From: Natronomonas sp.
GTDB lineage: Archaea > Halobacteriota > Halobacteria > Halobacteriales > Haloarculaceae
Length of the DNA stretch: 34,738 bases
Direction of reading: 5' to 3'
Assembly (NCBI RefSeq): GCF_028274965.1
Contig: NZ_JAQCNO010000039.1
Span: 1-34,738, forward strand
Shown: positions 24,911 through 33,592 of the stretch, piece after piece
How the letters are laid out: each line of letters begins with the position of its first letter
How positions within the stretch are numbered: position 1 is the stretch's first letter
Program-made: the position numbers and the translations under genes
Notes under the pieces: generated by a model
Told to the model about the DNA's origin: nothing
Database searches by the model: none
The model's input: only the letters and a program-made list of their open reading frames with translations

Positions 24911-25498
24911 CTACCCGAAGGCGGCGAGGGCGACCCACATCGCCCCGGCGGCGGCGAGAGGGATCGTGAGGTTGTCGTCGACGACGTACCCCCCGACGAC
25001 CGGCTTGACGCCGTCGGCGATCGTCGCGGCGAGAGCGCCCGCAACGGCGGCGCCGAGAGGGACGAACGGGACCGCCAGCGCGAGGCTGACGAGAAACATC
25101 CCGGCGAGCACCCGCGGCCGGGCGATCCGGCGGAGCCCGCCGCTTGCGAGCACGCCGCTCACCGGGTCCCCCACCGCGAGCATCAACACCGCCGGCACGG
25201 CGAGACGCGGCTCGAACGCGACGACGGTGACCGTCCCACTGAGCGCGTACAGCGCGTAGCCGGCGACCGTCTCCTGTTCGTACTCGCGGGTGAGCCTGTC
25301 GTAGATCGCGTGCTCGAGACCGCCGTGCAAACGCGCCGCCTCTAAGACGACGGTCGCGAGCAGGCCGACGACGGCGACCGCCTGCACCACCGGCCACGTG
25401 ACCGTCCCGGTTTCGAGCACGTGGCCGTCGAGCAGGTACGCCCCGGGGACGAGGGCTCCCGACGCGTGGACGAGCCGGCGGCCGATCTCGATCGACAT
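24911..25498 (-). CDS. Dolichol kinase / CTP-dependent polyprenol kinase-like membrane protein
   Basis: A 195-aa polytopic membrane protein. It opens with EIGRRLVHASGALVPGAYLL, the typical start of the SEC59/VTE5-type kinase family, whose members phosphorylate dolichol or phytol with CTP. The C-terminal half holds AVGDPVSGVLASG and ATIADGVKPVVGGYVVDDNLTIPLAA, matching the conserved D-P and DN-x-TIP blocks. About five to six transmembrane segments. In haloarchaea the product would be dolichyl phosphate, the lipid carrier for N-glycosylation. ATG 25498 gives the family start; a minus-strand TATA-like CTCTATTCC is about 26 bp upstream. Upstream in-frame sequence is not membrane-like. Confidence 0.82.
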   Translation of the reverse strand: MSIEIGRRLVHASGALVPGAYLLDGHVLETGTVTWPVVQAVAVVGLLATVVLEAARLHGGLEHAIYDRLTREYEQETVAGYALYALSGTVTVVAFEPRLAVPAVLMLAVGDPVSGVLASGGLRRIARPRVLAGMFLVSLALAVPFVPLGAAVAGALAATIADGVKPVVGGYVVDDNLTIPLAAAGAMWVALAAFG

Positions 25499-25604
25499 GC
25501 ACCGGCGGTTCTCCCCGGTGCGGAATAGAGGTTCGCACTCGTCGCCGCCGAGCGAACCCCGTCCGACAACAACCCTTTCATCGCTGCGTCCCATCTGCCG
25601 GACG

Positions 25605-26846
25605 ATGATCGATTCCGCCGGTGTCTCCGAACGCGACGCGGCGGTGTGGGGTGTCGCCGTCGTCCTCCTTGCGAGCCTCGGCGGCGCCGTTCTCGTCGCC
25701 GGGCCGCTCTCGGAGGCCGACGCTGGCGAGTCCCGGGAACCGACCCTCGTCGCCCCGGCCGAGGGCGGCACCGACCTGTGGCCCTACACCGCGAGCGAGA
25801 GGCGCTACGAGACCCGGACACTCGGAATCAACATGGTGTTTTACGCCGATCAGGCGGACGTCCGAACCGCGCTGGTCGAGCGCTCCGCCGTCGAGTGGAG
25901 AGACGAGCAGGTCCACGAGGGGGACGCCGACGCCGCCACCGTCTCCCACGAGCGCGTCCGGATCGACCCCGACGCCGACTCGATCCCCGAGACCCTCTCG
26001 TGGAGCGACGCCGAGGGGTCGACGCGGTACACCTACCTCCGGGCGGACGGCGGCGGCAGGTGGGTCGAGGAGTCCTACCAGCTACACGCCGGCACGTACC
26101 TCGGCCAGCGGCGCCACGTTCGGGCGTACGGCGACCCGGCCGGCGAGTGGACCGCCGTCCAGATCCACGGCGAACACTGGGATTGGTTCCGGCTCCGTCA
26201 CACCGTCACCGGCGTCAGCGAGCCCCAGCGCGATCTCGAACGGGAGTTCCTCGACGATCCGGGCGTCGAGCGCGTCGTTCGGATACCGTTCGGAAACGAG
26301 CGCCTCGACGGCGACGGGTGGGCCTCCGGCGTGCACTTCGACGGCGTCGCGGCTCCGGCCCTTTTGACCCTGCTCGTCGTGGGTCGGACGGACCTACCGC
26401 GGGTGGCCTCCCGGATCGTCGCCCACCGCCGCGAGATCGCGCTCGCCGGCGGGATCTTCGGGATCCACACCGCGGTCCGGTGGATCGGCGTGGCCACAGA
26501 GCGCCTCCTGCCGTCCGTTTCGCCGACGCTCATCGCCGTGCCGCTGTACGTCGCCCTCGTCGTCGGTGTGCCGGTGACCGCACACCTGCTCGCCCGCGGA
26601 AGCGGCCGGACCCGGGCGTTCGGCCTCGCGGCCCTCGGGTTGGGCGCGGCGATCGTCGCCGACTTCGCCGCGATGGGCGTCTCAGCGATCCCGATCGAGA
26701 CCGTCCTCCACCGGCTCTCGGTACTGCTCGCCGTCGGCTCGATCGCCGCCGGATCCGTCGAGCGACCGGACCGCCCCGCGCTGCTGGCGGTCGGCGTCGG
26801 CGGGTGGGCGCTGGCGGTCGCCGCGTCGCTTTTCGGGCTCGTGTGA
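25605..26846 (+). CDS. Polytopic membrane protein with LssY_C-like extracytoplasmic domain
   Basis: A 413-aa protein. An N-terminal helix (about 13-34) is followed by a ~215-residue soluble part, then about five or six transmembrane helices (about 250-413; APALLTLLVVG, IALAGGIFGIHTAVRWI, TLIAVPLYVALVVGVPVTAHLL, ending ALAVAASLFGLV). Within the soluble part, NMVFYADQADVRTAL, GQRRHVRAYGDP and the late LEREFLDDP resemble the LssY C-terminal domain, which in bacteria accompanies PAP2 phosphatases. This match is by eye and tentative. ATG 25605 is divergent from the dolichol-kinase-like gene, with 106 bp between starts. Confidence 0.65.
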   Translation: MIDSAGVSERDAAVWGVAVVLLASLGGAVLVAGPLSEADAGESREPTLVAPAEGGTDLWPYTASERRYETRTLGINMVFYADQADVRTALVERSAVEWRDEQVHEGDADAATVSHERVRIDPDADSIPETLSWSDAEGSTRYTYLRADGGGRWVEESYQLHAGTYLGQRRHVRAYGDPAGEWTAVQIHGEHWDWFRLRHTVTGVSEPQRDLEREFLDDPGVERVVRIPFGNERLDGDGWASGVHFDGVAAPALLTLLVVGRTDLPRVASRIVAHRREIALAGGIFGIHTAVRWIGVATERLLPSVSPTLIAVPLYVALVVGVPVTAHLLARGSGRTRAFGLAALGLGAAIVADFAAMGVSAIPIETVLHRLSVLLAVGSIAAGSVERPDRPALLAVGVGGWALAVAASLFGLV

Positions 26847-26892
26847 CCGGTGTGACCGGCCGACGGCGACGCGTCGGCCGCGCCGACGGTGA

Positions 26893-26906
26893 GATTTATA
26901 TAAATC
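26893..26906 (+). promoter_or_regulatory. Strong palindromic TATA box
   Basis: GATTTATATAAATC is a perfect 14-bp palindrome and one of the most AT-rich spots in the window. It is centred about 28 bp before ATG 26928, giving a leaderless start for the binding-protein/PAP2 operon. The preceding gene ends 46 bp upstream on the same strand, so this is an independent promoter. Confidence 0.75.
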
Positions 26907-26927
26907 GGTCCACCAGTCTTTAGGAAG

Positions 26928-28703
26928 ATGGCCTCCCGACACGCCCCCTCTCGCCGGGCGCTCCTCGCCGCGCTCGCGGGATCGACCGCGGCCGCGAGCG
27001 GCTGCGTCGGCGAGGCCAGAAACCTCGTCGGGCGGGACCGCACCGAACAGCTGTCGCTGCGGATCGTGACCCTGCCGGCCTCGGAGGACCCCTACGCGGT
27101 CCGGATCGCCACCCACCTCGCCGACAACCTCGAGCGGTCCGGGATCGCGACGCTCGTCGACCCGATCCGCCCGGACGTGCTGTTCCGCGAAACGCTCATC
27201 AACCACGACTTCGATCTCTACGTCTCCCGGTACCCGAGCCGGGGCGACCCCGACGAGCTTCGCTCGATGCTGTACTCCGCGTACGCCGAGGAGGCCGGGT
27301 TGCAGAACCCCTTCGGGTTCAGCGATCTCGCCCTCGACGACCTCCTCGACGATCAGCGGACGCTCAAGGGCACGGAGCGGATCGATCGGATCCACGAGAT
27401 CCAGCGGCACGTCCTCAGAGCGCAGCCGTTCACCGTCGTCTGCTTCCCGGACCGCATCGGCGCCACCAGGACGGACCGCTTTGGCGGGTGGCCGGCCGGC
27501 GGCCTCGACCAGCCGATGGACTACGCGAAACTCGACCGGACCGGCTCCCGATCGACCCTCGAGTTGGTGCTTCGGAACGAACGGGTCACCATGAACCGAA
27601 ACCCCATCGCCGCCGAACACCGCAACCGGGGTTCGATCGTCGGGCTGATGTACGACCCGCTGGTTCGCCCCCTCCGTGGGTCGCCGGAACCGATCGACTG
27701 GCTCGCGGAGTCGATCACCTGGGGGCGGACGGACGGCGGCGAGGCGCTCTCGGCGTCCGTCCGCGTCCGCGAGACGCCGTGGCACGACGGCACCCCCCTG
27801 ACCGCCCACGACGTCGCGTTCAGCTACGAGTTCCTCCGGGACACCTCTCTCGGCGGCTTCGAAACGCCCGTCCCGACGCCGTGGCGCCGCGGACGGATCT
27901 CCCTCGTCGATGCGGTTCGCGTCCACAACGACCGCCTGCTCGAGTTCGACTTCGCGACCGGCGTCCGGTCCGTGGCCCAGCGTGCGCTCTCGGTCCCGAT
28001 CCTGCCGGAGCACGTCTGGCGCGAGCGCGCCGACCCCGCCGAGATCGCCGGCATCGACGTCGTCGGCCAGACGACCGAAGCGCTCGTCGACGCGAACGAG
28101 GCGGCGATCGGCAGCGGCCCGTTCCGCCTCGCCGACGCCGTCGCAGACGAGTCGATCACCCTGGAGACGTTCCCCGATCACTTCCTCTATGAGGAGCAAA
28201 CAGACGGCATCCCCGATCGGTTCTCCGGCGACCCGCCGTTCGACGCCGTCCGGTTCACCGTCGCGCCGTCCGACGACACCGCCGTCGAGGTGCTGCTCAA
28301 CGACAACGCGGACGCGAGCGCCGACGGGTTACAGGCCCGCGTCGTCTCCCGGATCGTTCGCAGCGACGACGTCTCGCTGACGGTCCGGCGGAGCGACCGG
28401 TTCTACCACGTCGGGTACAACTGCCGGCGGGCGCCGACGACGGACCCGAACTTCCGACGGGCCGTTGCCGGACACATCGATCGCCGGACGATCGTCGCGG
28501 AGTCGCTCGGCGGCTACGGCACCCCGGCGCAGGCCCCGCTGAGGGGCAAGTGGGTCCCGGACGGACTCCAGTTCAACGGCGCGGCGACGATCCCGTTTCT
28601 GGGGACCGACGGGGCTCTCGACGCCGACGCGGCGCGGGAGACGTTCCGCGAGGCCGGCTACCGCTACGAGGGCGAGGAGCTGGTCACGAGGGCGGCGCCG
28701 TGA
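26928..28703 (+). CDS. Family 5 (DppA/OppA-type) solute-binding lipoprotein, apparently circularly permuted
   Basis: A 591-aa Tat lipoprotein (Arg9-Arg10, lipobox Cys26). The protein carries all parts of a dipeptide-type binding protein, but in rotated order. Residues about 41-189 match the usual C-terminal lobe: LRIVTLPASEDPYAVRIA, FDLYVSRYPSRGDPDELRSMLYS, the ER-IHEIQRHVL helix and RFGGW. A linker (190-208) follows. From 209 the usual N-terminal lobe begins: GLMYDPLVRPL, then VRVRETPWHDGTPLTAHDVAFSY (278-300) and GSGPFRL (395-401). The end is the usual middle (RRAVAGHIDRRTIV 510-523, AARETFREAGY 568-578), and the protein stops where the C-lobe normally starts. No permease or ATPase genes adjoin it. 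The 3' end overlaps a PAP2 gene by 4 bp. Ligand unknown. Confidence 0.87.
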   Translation: MASRHAPSRRALLAALAGSTAAASGCVGEARNLVGRDRTEQLSLRIVTLPASEDPYAVRIATHLADNLERSGIATLVDPIRPDVLFRETLINHDFDLYVSRYPSRGDPDELRSMLYSAYAEEAGLQNPFGFSDLALDDLLDDQRTLKGTERIDRIHEIQRHVLRAQPFTVVCFPDRIGATRTDRFGGWPAGGLDQPMDYAKLDRTGSRSTLELVLRNERVTMNRNPIAAEHRNRGSIVGLMYDPLVRPLRGSPEPIDWLAESITWGRTDGGEALSASVRVRETPWHDGTPLTAHDVAFSYEFLRDTSLGGFETPVPTPWRRGRISLVDAVRVHNDRLLEFDFATGVRSVAQRALSVPILPEHVWRERADPAEIAGIDVVGQTTEALVDANEAAIGSGPFRLADAVADESITLETFPDHFLYEEQTDGIPDRFSGDPPFDAVRFTVAPSDDTAVEVLLNDNADASADGLQARVVSRIVRSDDVSLTVRRSDRFYHVGYNCRRAPTTDPNFRRAVAGHIDRRTIVAESLGGYGTPAQAPLRGKWVPDGLQFNGAATIPFLGTDGALDADAARETFREAGYRYEGEELVTRAAP

Positions 28704-29593
28704 CGCTCGCCGTCGTCGTCGGGCGGCTGATCGCCGTCGTCGCGCTGTCGGTGGCCGTATCGACGGCGGCCATCGTCGGCCGCGACCGGCTCGCGGAGAC
28801 CCGACGCGAGTACCGGCGGCGCCTCGGCTCGATCGCGCCATACGCCGCGGTCCTGTGTCTCGTCCTTGTCGCCAACAAGATCGCCCGCGACGTCGGCCCG
28901 GACGCGTCGGAGCTGATCGGGCTCCGGATCACGCCCTACCTCGAACGCCTCGACGGCGTGTTGCTTTGGCCGCTGTACCCGACCGACACGCCGCAGCTCG
29001 TCGTCTGGATCCAGTCGATGGCGACGCCGGAGCTCACCGCGTACTTCGCGGCCGTGTACGTCTACGGCTACGTGTTCCTCCTCGTCTTCCCGGTCGTCGC
29101 GTACTTCGCGCTTCCGCGGCCCGAACCCCTGCGGCGGACCATCGTCGCGTACTGCGCGAACTACCTCATCGGCGTGCTCTGTTACGTGCTGTTTATCGCC
29201 TACGGCCCGCGGAACCTGCTCATCGAGCAGGTCGACCAGCTGCTGTACAGCCAGTACGCCCAGTACCAGTTCGTCACCGACGCGGTGAACGACGAGACGA
29301 ACGTCTTCCCGTCGCTGCACACGTCGATGTCCGTCACGGCCGCGCTGCTCGCCTGGACGACGCGACGCGAGTACGCGGCCTGGGTCCCGATCGCCGCGGT
29401 GCTCGCCGCGAGCGTCTGTCTCTCGACGATGTACCTCGGAATCCACTGGGGGACCGACGTGCTGTTCGGGATCGCGTTGGCGTGGATAAGCGTCGCGATC
29501 GGGACGCGCTTCGAGGAGACGCCGCCGACGCTCGAAGGGCTCAAACGCCGGCTCGTACGCCTCGGCGACGCTATTCCAACGTCGAGGCGATGA
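28700..29593 (+). CDS. PAP2-superfamily membrane phosphatase/transferase, Aur1-like
   Basis: A 297-aa protein with about six transmembrane helices. The PAP2 core has PSLHTS (204-209, His207) and the third motif [12 protein letters not shown] (242-253, His249 and Asp253). The usual Arg of SRxxxxxH is Thr243, and the first motif KxxxxxxRP is not seen; YGPRN (168-172) may stand in. These features resemble the Aur1/inositol-phosphoceramide synthase branch more than simple phosphatidate phosphatases, so it may transfer or remove a phospho-headgroup of a lipid or polyprenol. The GTG start at 28700 overlaps the binding-protein stop (GTGA), implying translational coupling. The 3' end overlaps the convergent purL by 23 bp. 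Confidence 0.82.
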   Translation: MTLAVVVGRLIAVVALSVAVSTAAIVGRDRLAETRREYRRRLGSIAPYAAVLCLVLVANKIARDVGPDASELIGLRITPYLERLDGVLLWPLYPTDTPQLVVWIQSMATPELTAYFAAVYVYGYVFLLVFPVVAYFALPRPEPLRRTIVAYCANYLIGVLCYVLFIAYGPRNLLIEQVDQLLYSQYAQYQFVTDAVNDETNVFPSLHTSMSVTAALLAWTTRREYAAWVPIAAVLAASVCLSTMYLGIHWGTDVLFGIALAWISVAIGTRFEETPPTLEGLKRRLVRLGDAIPTSRR

Positions 29594-31706
29594 CGTCCCG
29601 GAGCGACGCGATCTCCTCTGCCGCGTACCCGAGCGTCGCGTCGCCGACGGTGATATCGAGCCGTCCGTCGCCGGTCGCCGTCCCGAGCGTCCCGACGGGG
29701 CCGACCGACGAAAAGCGCTCGCGGACGGCCTCGGGTTCGGTCGTCTCGACGACGACGCGGCCGACCGCTTCCGAAAACAGCGCCCCCAAGGGATCCCCAC
29801 CCGGAAGCGTCACGTCCGCCCCGGCCGCCCCGACCATCTCGGCGAGCGTCACCGCCAGCCCGCCGTGGCTCACGTCGTGCGTCGACCGCGTGCTCTCTAA
29901 GGAGGCGACGTCCGCGATCGCCTCGATCCTCGCCTCGGGCGCCTGCGGCGTCTCCGGGAACCGATCGCTGCCGCCGAAGCGGGCCAACAGCTCCGACCCG
30001 CCGAGGGCCCCGCCCGTTTCGCCGAGCAACAGCAACTCGCCGTCGCCGGAAAGCGCCGCGCTCGGGGCGTCGTACCCCTGTTTCGTCCCCGCCACGGCGA
30101 GCGTCGGCGTCGGCGGGATCGGCCCCGCCGCGGAGTCGTTGTACAGCGAGACGTTCCCGCCGACGACGGGGACGCCGAGGTCGGCACACGCCTGGGCCAG
30201 CCCGTCGACGATCGCGCGGAACCCGCCGTAGACCTCCGGATCCTCGGGGTTCCCGCCGTTGAGACAGTCGACCGCGGCGAGCGGCGTTGCGCCCTTCGCC
30301 GCGAGGTTCGTCGCGTTCTCGATGGCGATCGCGCGGGCCCCCTCGTAGGGATCGGCGGCCGTCCAGTTCGGCTCGGCCCCCGAGGAGACGGCGAGGCCGA
30401 CGCCGGCCTCCCTGATCGCCACGAGCGCGGCGTCGTCGCCGGGTTTCATCGCGGTCCGCGTGCCGACCTCGTGGTCGTACTGCCGGTACACCCACGCCTT
30501 CGAGGCGGTGTTCGGCGAGGCGACGACGGCCTCGAAGGCCGTCCCGAGGTCGAGGTTGGGGCGGTCGCGTTCGGGCGCCGCCGGCTCGACGTGGTCGAGA
30601 TCGTTCATGGGTGCGCCGTCCGCGAGGTACCCGGCGTCGCAATCGACGACGACCTCGCCCTCGAAGGTACAGACGTAGTTCCCATCCGTCACCTCCCCGA
30701 TGGCCGAACAGCCGAGGTCGTACTTCGCGGCGATGTCGGCGACCCGATCGACGTCCTCCGGCCGCACCTCATAACACATCCGCTCTTGGGACTCGGCGAG
30801 GAGTATCTCCAGGGCGTTCATGTTCGGCTCGCGCTGGTGGACCCGATCGAGTTCGATCCGCGCGCCGAGCCCGCCTTTCGCGACGAGCTCCGCCGACGCG
30901 CCGCCGAGACCGGCCGCTCCGAGGTCCCGCGCCGACCGTGCCAGCCCCGCCTCGACGAGCTCCTCGTTGGCCTCGATCAGCCGCTTTTCGGCGTACGGAT
31001 CGCCGACCTGGACGGCCGGACGGTCCTCGGTTGCGGCGTCGTCGGCGAGGTCCTCGCTGGCGAAGGAGGCCCCGCCGAGCCCGTCCCGTCCCGTCGCGTT
31101 GCCGACGAGGACGAGCTCGTTGCCCGGCGATTTCGCCTCCGCCGTGAGGAGCCGATCCTCGTTCACAAGCCCGACGCAGGCCACGTTGACGAGGGGGTTT
31201 CCCTCGTAGCCGGGGTGAAAGCCGACGCTCCCGGCGACGGTCGGCACGCCGATGCAGTTGCCGTAGTGCGAGATGCCCTCGACGACCCCCTCGAAGAGGT
31301 ACTTCGAGTGCTCGCGGTCGAACCCGCCGAAATAGAGGCTGTCCGCCAGCGCGATCGGGTAGGCGCCCATCGAGAGGGTGTCCCGGACGATCCCGCCGAC
31401 GCCGGTGGCCGCCCCGTCGAAGGGGTCGACGTACGAGGGGTGGTTGTGGCTCTCGATGCCCATCGTCACGTACGTCTCGCCGTTCTCGCCCGTCTCCGGG
31501 TCCGGCAGGGCGATCACGGCGGCGTCGTCGCCGGGGCCGACCACGACCCGCTCGTCGTCGCTCTCGAACGCCGAGAGAAGCGGCCGCGAGGACCGGTACG
31601 CGCAGTGCTCGCTCCAGAGGTTCTCGAAGAGCGCCTCCTCCGCGGCTGTCGGTTCACGGCCGAGCTCCTCAACGACGAGTTCGCGATCCGACGGCGGGAG
31701 ACTCAT
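29571..31706 (-). CDS. purL: Phosphoribosylformylglycinamidine synthase, large subunit
   Basis: The ATP-dependent step from FGAR to FGAM in purine synthesis; in archaea the small form works with PurQ and PurS. It is 711 aa, the normal size for this form. Marks: [17 protein letters not shown] near the N-terminus, [29 protein letters not shown], and in the second half [24 protein letters not shown] and [16 protein letters not shown]. It has no glutaminase domain, as expected. PurQ and PurS are not in view. Its end overlaps the PAP2 gene by 23 bp. A minus-strand TATA box lies about 28 bp upstream of the ATG. Confidence 0.96.
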   Translation of the reverse strand: MSLPPSDRELVVEELGREPTAAEEALFENLWSEHCAYRSSRPLLSAFESDDERVVVGPGDDAAVIALPDPETGENGETYVTMGIESHNHPSYVDPFDGAATGVGGIVRDTLSMGAYPIALADSLYFGGFDREHSKYLFEGVVEGISHYGNCIGVPTVAGSVGFHPGYEGNPLVNVACVGLVNEDRLLTAEAKSPGNELVLVGNATGRDGLGGASFASEDLADDAATEDRPAVQVGDPYAEKRLIEANEELVEAGLARSARDLGAAGLGGASAELVAKGGLGARIELDRVHQREPNMNALEILLAESQERMCYEVRPEDVDRVADIAAKYDLGCSAIGEVTDGNYVCTFEGEVVVDCDAGYLADGAPMNDLDHVEPAAPERDRPNLDLGTAFEAVVASPNTASKAWVYRQYDHEVGTRTAMKPGDDAALVAIREAGVGLAVSSGAEPNWTAADPYEGARAIAIENATNLAAKGATPLAAVDCLNGGNPEDPEVYGGFRAIVDGLAQACADLGVPVVGGNVSLYNDSAAGPIPPTPTLAVAGTKQGYDAPSAALSGDGELLLLGETGGALGGSELLARFGGSDRFPETPQAPEARIEAIADVASLESTRSTHDVSHGGLAVTLAEMVGAAGADVTLPGGDPLGALFSEAVGRVVVETTEPEAVRERFSSVGPVGTLGTATGDGRLDITVGDATLGYAAEEIASLRDVIASTLE

Positions 31707-31730
31707 GCGTCCGTGTGCAGCCCTCGGCCG

Positions 31731-31738
31731 GATAAATC
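31731..31738 (-). promoter_or_regulatory. TATA box for purL
   Basis: The minus-strand GATTTATC is centred about 28 bp upstream of ATG 31706, so the transcript is expected to be leaderless. Confidence 0.6.
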
Positions 31739-31797
31739 GCTTTCCATGTGCACGGTCGTGTGGGTCCGCGCCGCGCCCGACCGCGCCGACCGGGGCG

Positions 31798-31806
31798 TTT
31801 TTTAAG
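31798..31806 (+). promoter_or_regulatory. TATA box for the PHP/asparagine-synthetase-like pair
   Basis: TTTTTTAAG is centred about 26 bp upstream of the GTG at 31828. This supports the GTG start, since no ATG gives a sensible N-terminus before the LHSHSE motif. Confidence 0.6.
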
Positions 31807-31827
31807 ACCGGTGTCGAACGGTCGGGC

Positions 31828-32508
31828 GTGTTGTCGGTCGAGCTCCACTCGCACTCGGAACTGTCCTACGACGGCCGCGACCCGATCGAACTCCTCTTAG
31901 AGCAGGCCGAGGCGGTCGGCCTCGACGCCCTCGCCGTCACCGATCACGACGAGATCGACGCCTCGCTGCGGGCCGCCGCCGCCGCCGAGGAGTACGGCCT
32001 CATCGGCATCCCTGGGATGGAGGTTTCGAGCGCCGCGGGCCACGTCCTCGCGCTCGGGGTCGAGGAGCTCGTCCCGGCCGGGCTGAGCTACGACGAGACG
32101 CTCGGTCGCATCCGGGAACTCGGCGGGATCGCGGTCGTCCCGCACCCGTTTCAGGCCTCCCGCCACGGCGTCGCCGCACACGTCGGCCGCGACCAACTCG
32201 CCGCCGCCGACGCGATCGAGGTGTACAACTCCCGGCTGTTCACCGGCCGGTCGAACCGACAGGCCGAGGGGTTCGCCGAGGCCCGCGGGCTGCCGATGAC
32301 GGCCGGAAGCGACGCGCACATCGCCGAGATGGTCGGACAGGCCGTCACCGAGGTCGACGCCCGCTACCGGAGCGCCGAGGGGATCCTCGACGCCGTCGTC
32401 GACGGGCGAACGAGCGTCGTCGGCAGGCGGACGCCCTGGGTCATAAGCGTCCGGCAGTTCGGCGGCGGGATCAAGCGTCGGCTCGCGTCGATGCTGCCGG
32501 GACGATGA
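31828..32508 (+). CDS. PHP-domain metal-dependent phosphoesterase
   Basis: A 226-aa stand-alone PHP domain. Metal ligands and motifs: His7 and His9 ([13 protein letters not shown]), Asp39, His40 and Asp41 (VTDHDEI), Glu65 (GMEVSS), His106 (PHPF), and Asp162 with His164 (GSDAHIAE). Related short PHP proteins hydrolyse 5'-nucleotides or 3',5'-nucleoside bisphosphates (TrpH/YciV type); the substrate here is unknown. The C-terminal ~25 residues ([22 protein letters not shown]) are basic and may associate with the membrane or nucleic acid. It overlaps the next gene by 4 bp (ATGA), so the two products are probably made together. Confidence 0.87.
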   Translation: MLSVELHSHSELSYDGRDPIELLLEQAEAVGLDALAVTDHDEIDASLRAAAAAEEYGLIGIPGMEVSSAAGHVLALGVEELVPAGLSYDETLGRIRELGGIAVVPHPFQASRHGVAAHVGRDQLAAADAIEVYNSRLFTGRSNRQAEGFAEARGLPMTAGSDAHIAEMVGQAVTEVDARYRSAEGILDAVVDGRTSVVGRRTPWVISVRQFGGGIKRRLASMLPGR

Positions 32509-33569
32509 ACGGGGCCGACCCCGAGACCGTCCGCCGCGTCATCGGGGCGCGAGAGCCCCTTTCGGGCGCGGACGGCTTCGCCGGCGAACTCGACGGCCGA
32601 CTCGTCCGGGACGTCCTCGGGCGGTACCCGCTTTTTTCGGAGGCCGAGGACCCGGGCGTCTGGAGCGCCGATCCGACGGATCTCGCCGCCCCCGACCCGG
32701 TACCGGCCGGCTGTGTCCGCACCGCCCGCGGCGACGACCGCGTTCTGTCGCTTCCGTCGCCGGATCCGATCGGCGACGACCGACGAGCGGTGTCGGACGT
32801 CCGAGACGCCGTGACGGGGGCCGTCGACGCCGTCGCGGGCGCGCCGCCGATCGCCTTTTCCGGCGGCGTAGACTCCTCGATCCTCGCCGCCCGTCTTGAG
32901 GGGCCGCTGTACGTCGGGGGGTTCCCGGACAGCCACGACATCGAGGCCGCCCGCACGGCCGCCGACCGGCTCGGCCGCGACCTCCGGGTCGTTGAGTTCG
33001 CCCACGACGACATCGAGCGCGCCGTCCCGACGGTCGTCGAGGCGACCGGTCGATCGAACCCGATGGACGTCCAGATCGCGCTGTCGCTGTATCTGGTCGC
33101 CGAGGCCGCGGCCGCCGACGGCCACGACCGCCTCGCCGTCGGTCAGGGCGCCGACGAGCTCTTCGGCGGGTACGCGAAGGTTCAGAAGGCCCCCGACGAC
33201 CCACGGGTCGACGCGGAGACCGTCCGGGGCGCGACGCGGGAAGTCATCGGGACGCTGCCCGGACAGCTCGAACGCGACGTCCTCGCCCTCCGGGCGGCCG
33301 GCGTCGAACCGGTCGCGCCGCTTCTCGCCGACCGGGTCGTCGCGGCGTCGCTCTCGCTTTCCGAGGCGCTGCTCGTCGACGGGGACGAACGGAAGGTCGC
33401 GCTGCGCCGCGCCGCGGACTTTCTCCCCGAGGAGATCCGAACCCGCGAGAAAAAAGCGCTCCAGTACGGCAGCCTGCTCTCCCGCGAGTTCGATCGGTTG
33501 GCCCGCCAGGCCGGGTTCAAACACCGGATGGACGACCACCTGGGTCGGTACATCGAATCGCTCGTGTGA
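32505..33569 (+). CDS. Asparagine-synthetase-like protein with degenerate glutaminase domain
   Basis: A 354-aa protein. The synthetase PP-loop SGGVDSS (119-125) and a later AVGQGADELFGGYAK show an intact ATP-pyrophosphatase domain that adenylates a carboxylate. The N-terminus lacks the catalytic Cys2 of class II glutaminases. Residues about 25-90 look like only the last third of that domain (LVRDVLGRYPLFSEAEDPGVWSADP matching the RD-x-LG-x-x-PL block, then PVPAGCV). It therefore cannot use glutamine on its own: it would need ammonia or another amine. It is coupled to the PHP gene by a 4-bp overlap. It may be an amide-forming enzyme other than asparagine synthetase; the substrate is not evident. 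Confidence 0.82.
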   Translation: MNGADPETVRRVIGAREPLSGADGFAGELDGRLVRDVLGRYPLFSEAEDPGVWSADPTDLAAPDPVPAGCVRTARGDDRVLSLPSPDPIGDDRRAVSDVRDAVTGAVDAVAGAPPIAFSGGVDSSILAARLEGPLYVGGFPDSHDIEAARTAADRLGRDLRVVEFAHDDIERAVPTVVEATGRSNPMDVQIALSLYLVAEAAAADGHDRLAVGQGADELFGGYAKVQKAPDDPRVDAETVRGATREVIGTLPGQLERDVLALRAAGVEPVAPLLADRVVAASLSLSEALLVDGDERKVALRRAADFLPEEIRTREKKALQYGSLLSREFDRLARQAGFKHRMDDHLGRYIESLV

Positions 33570-33592
33570 GCGGCCGCCCCGGGCGACGCCGG

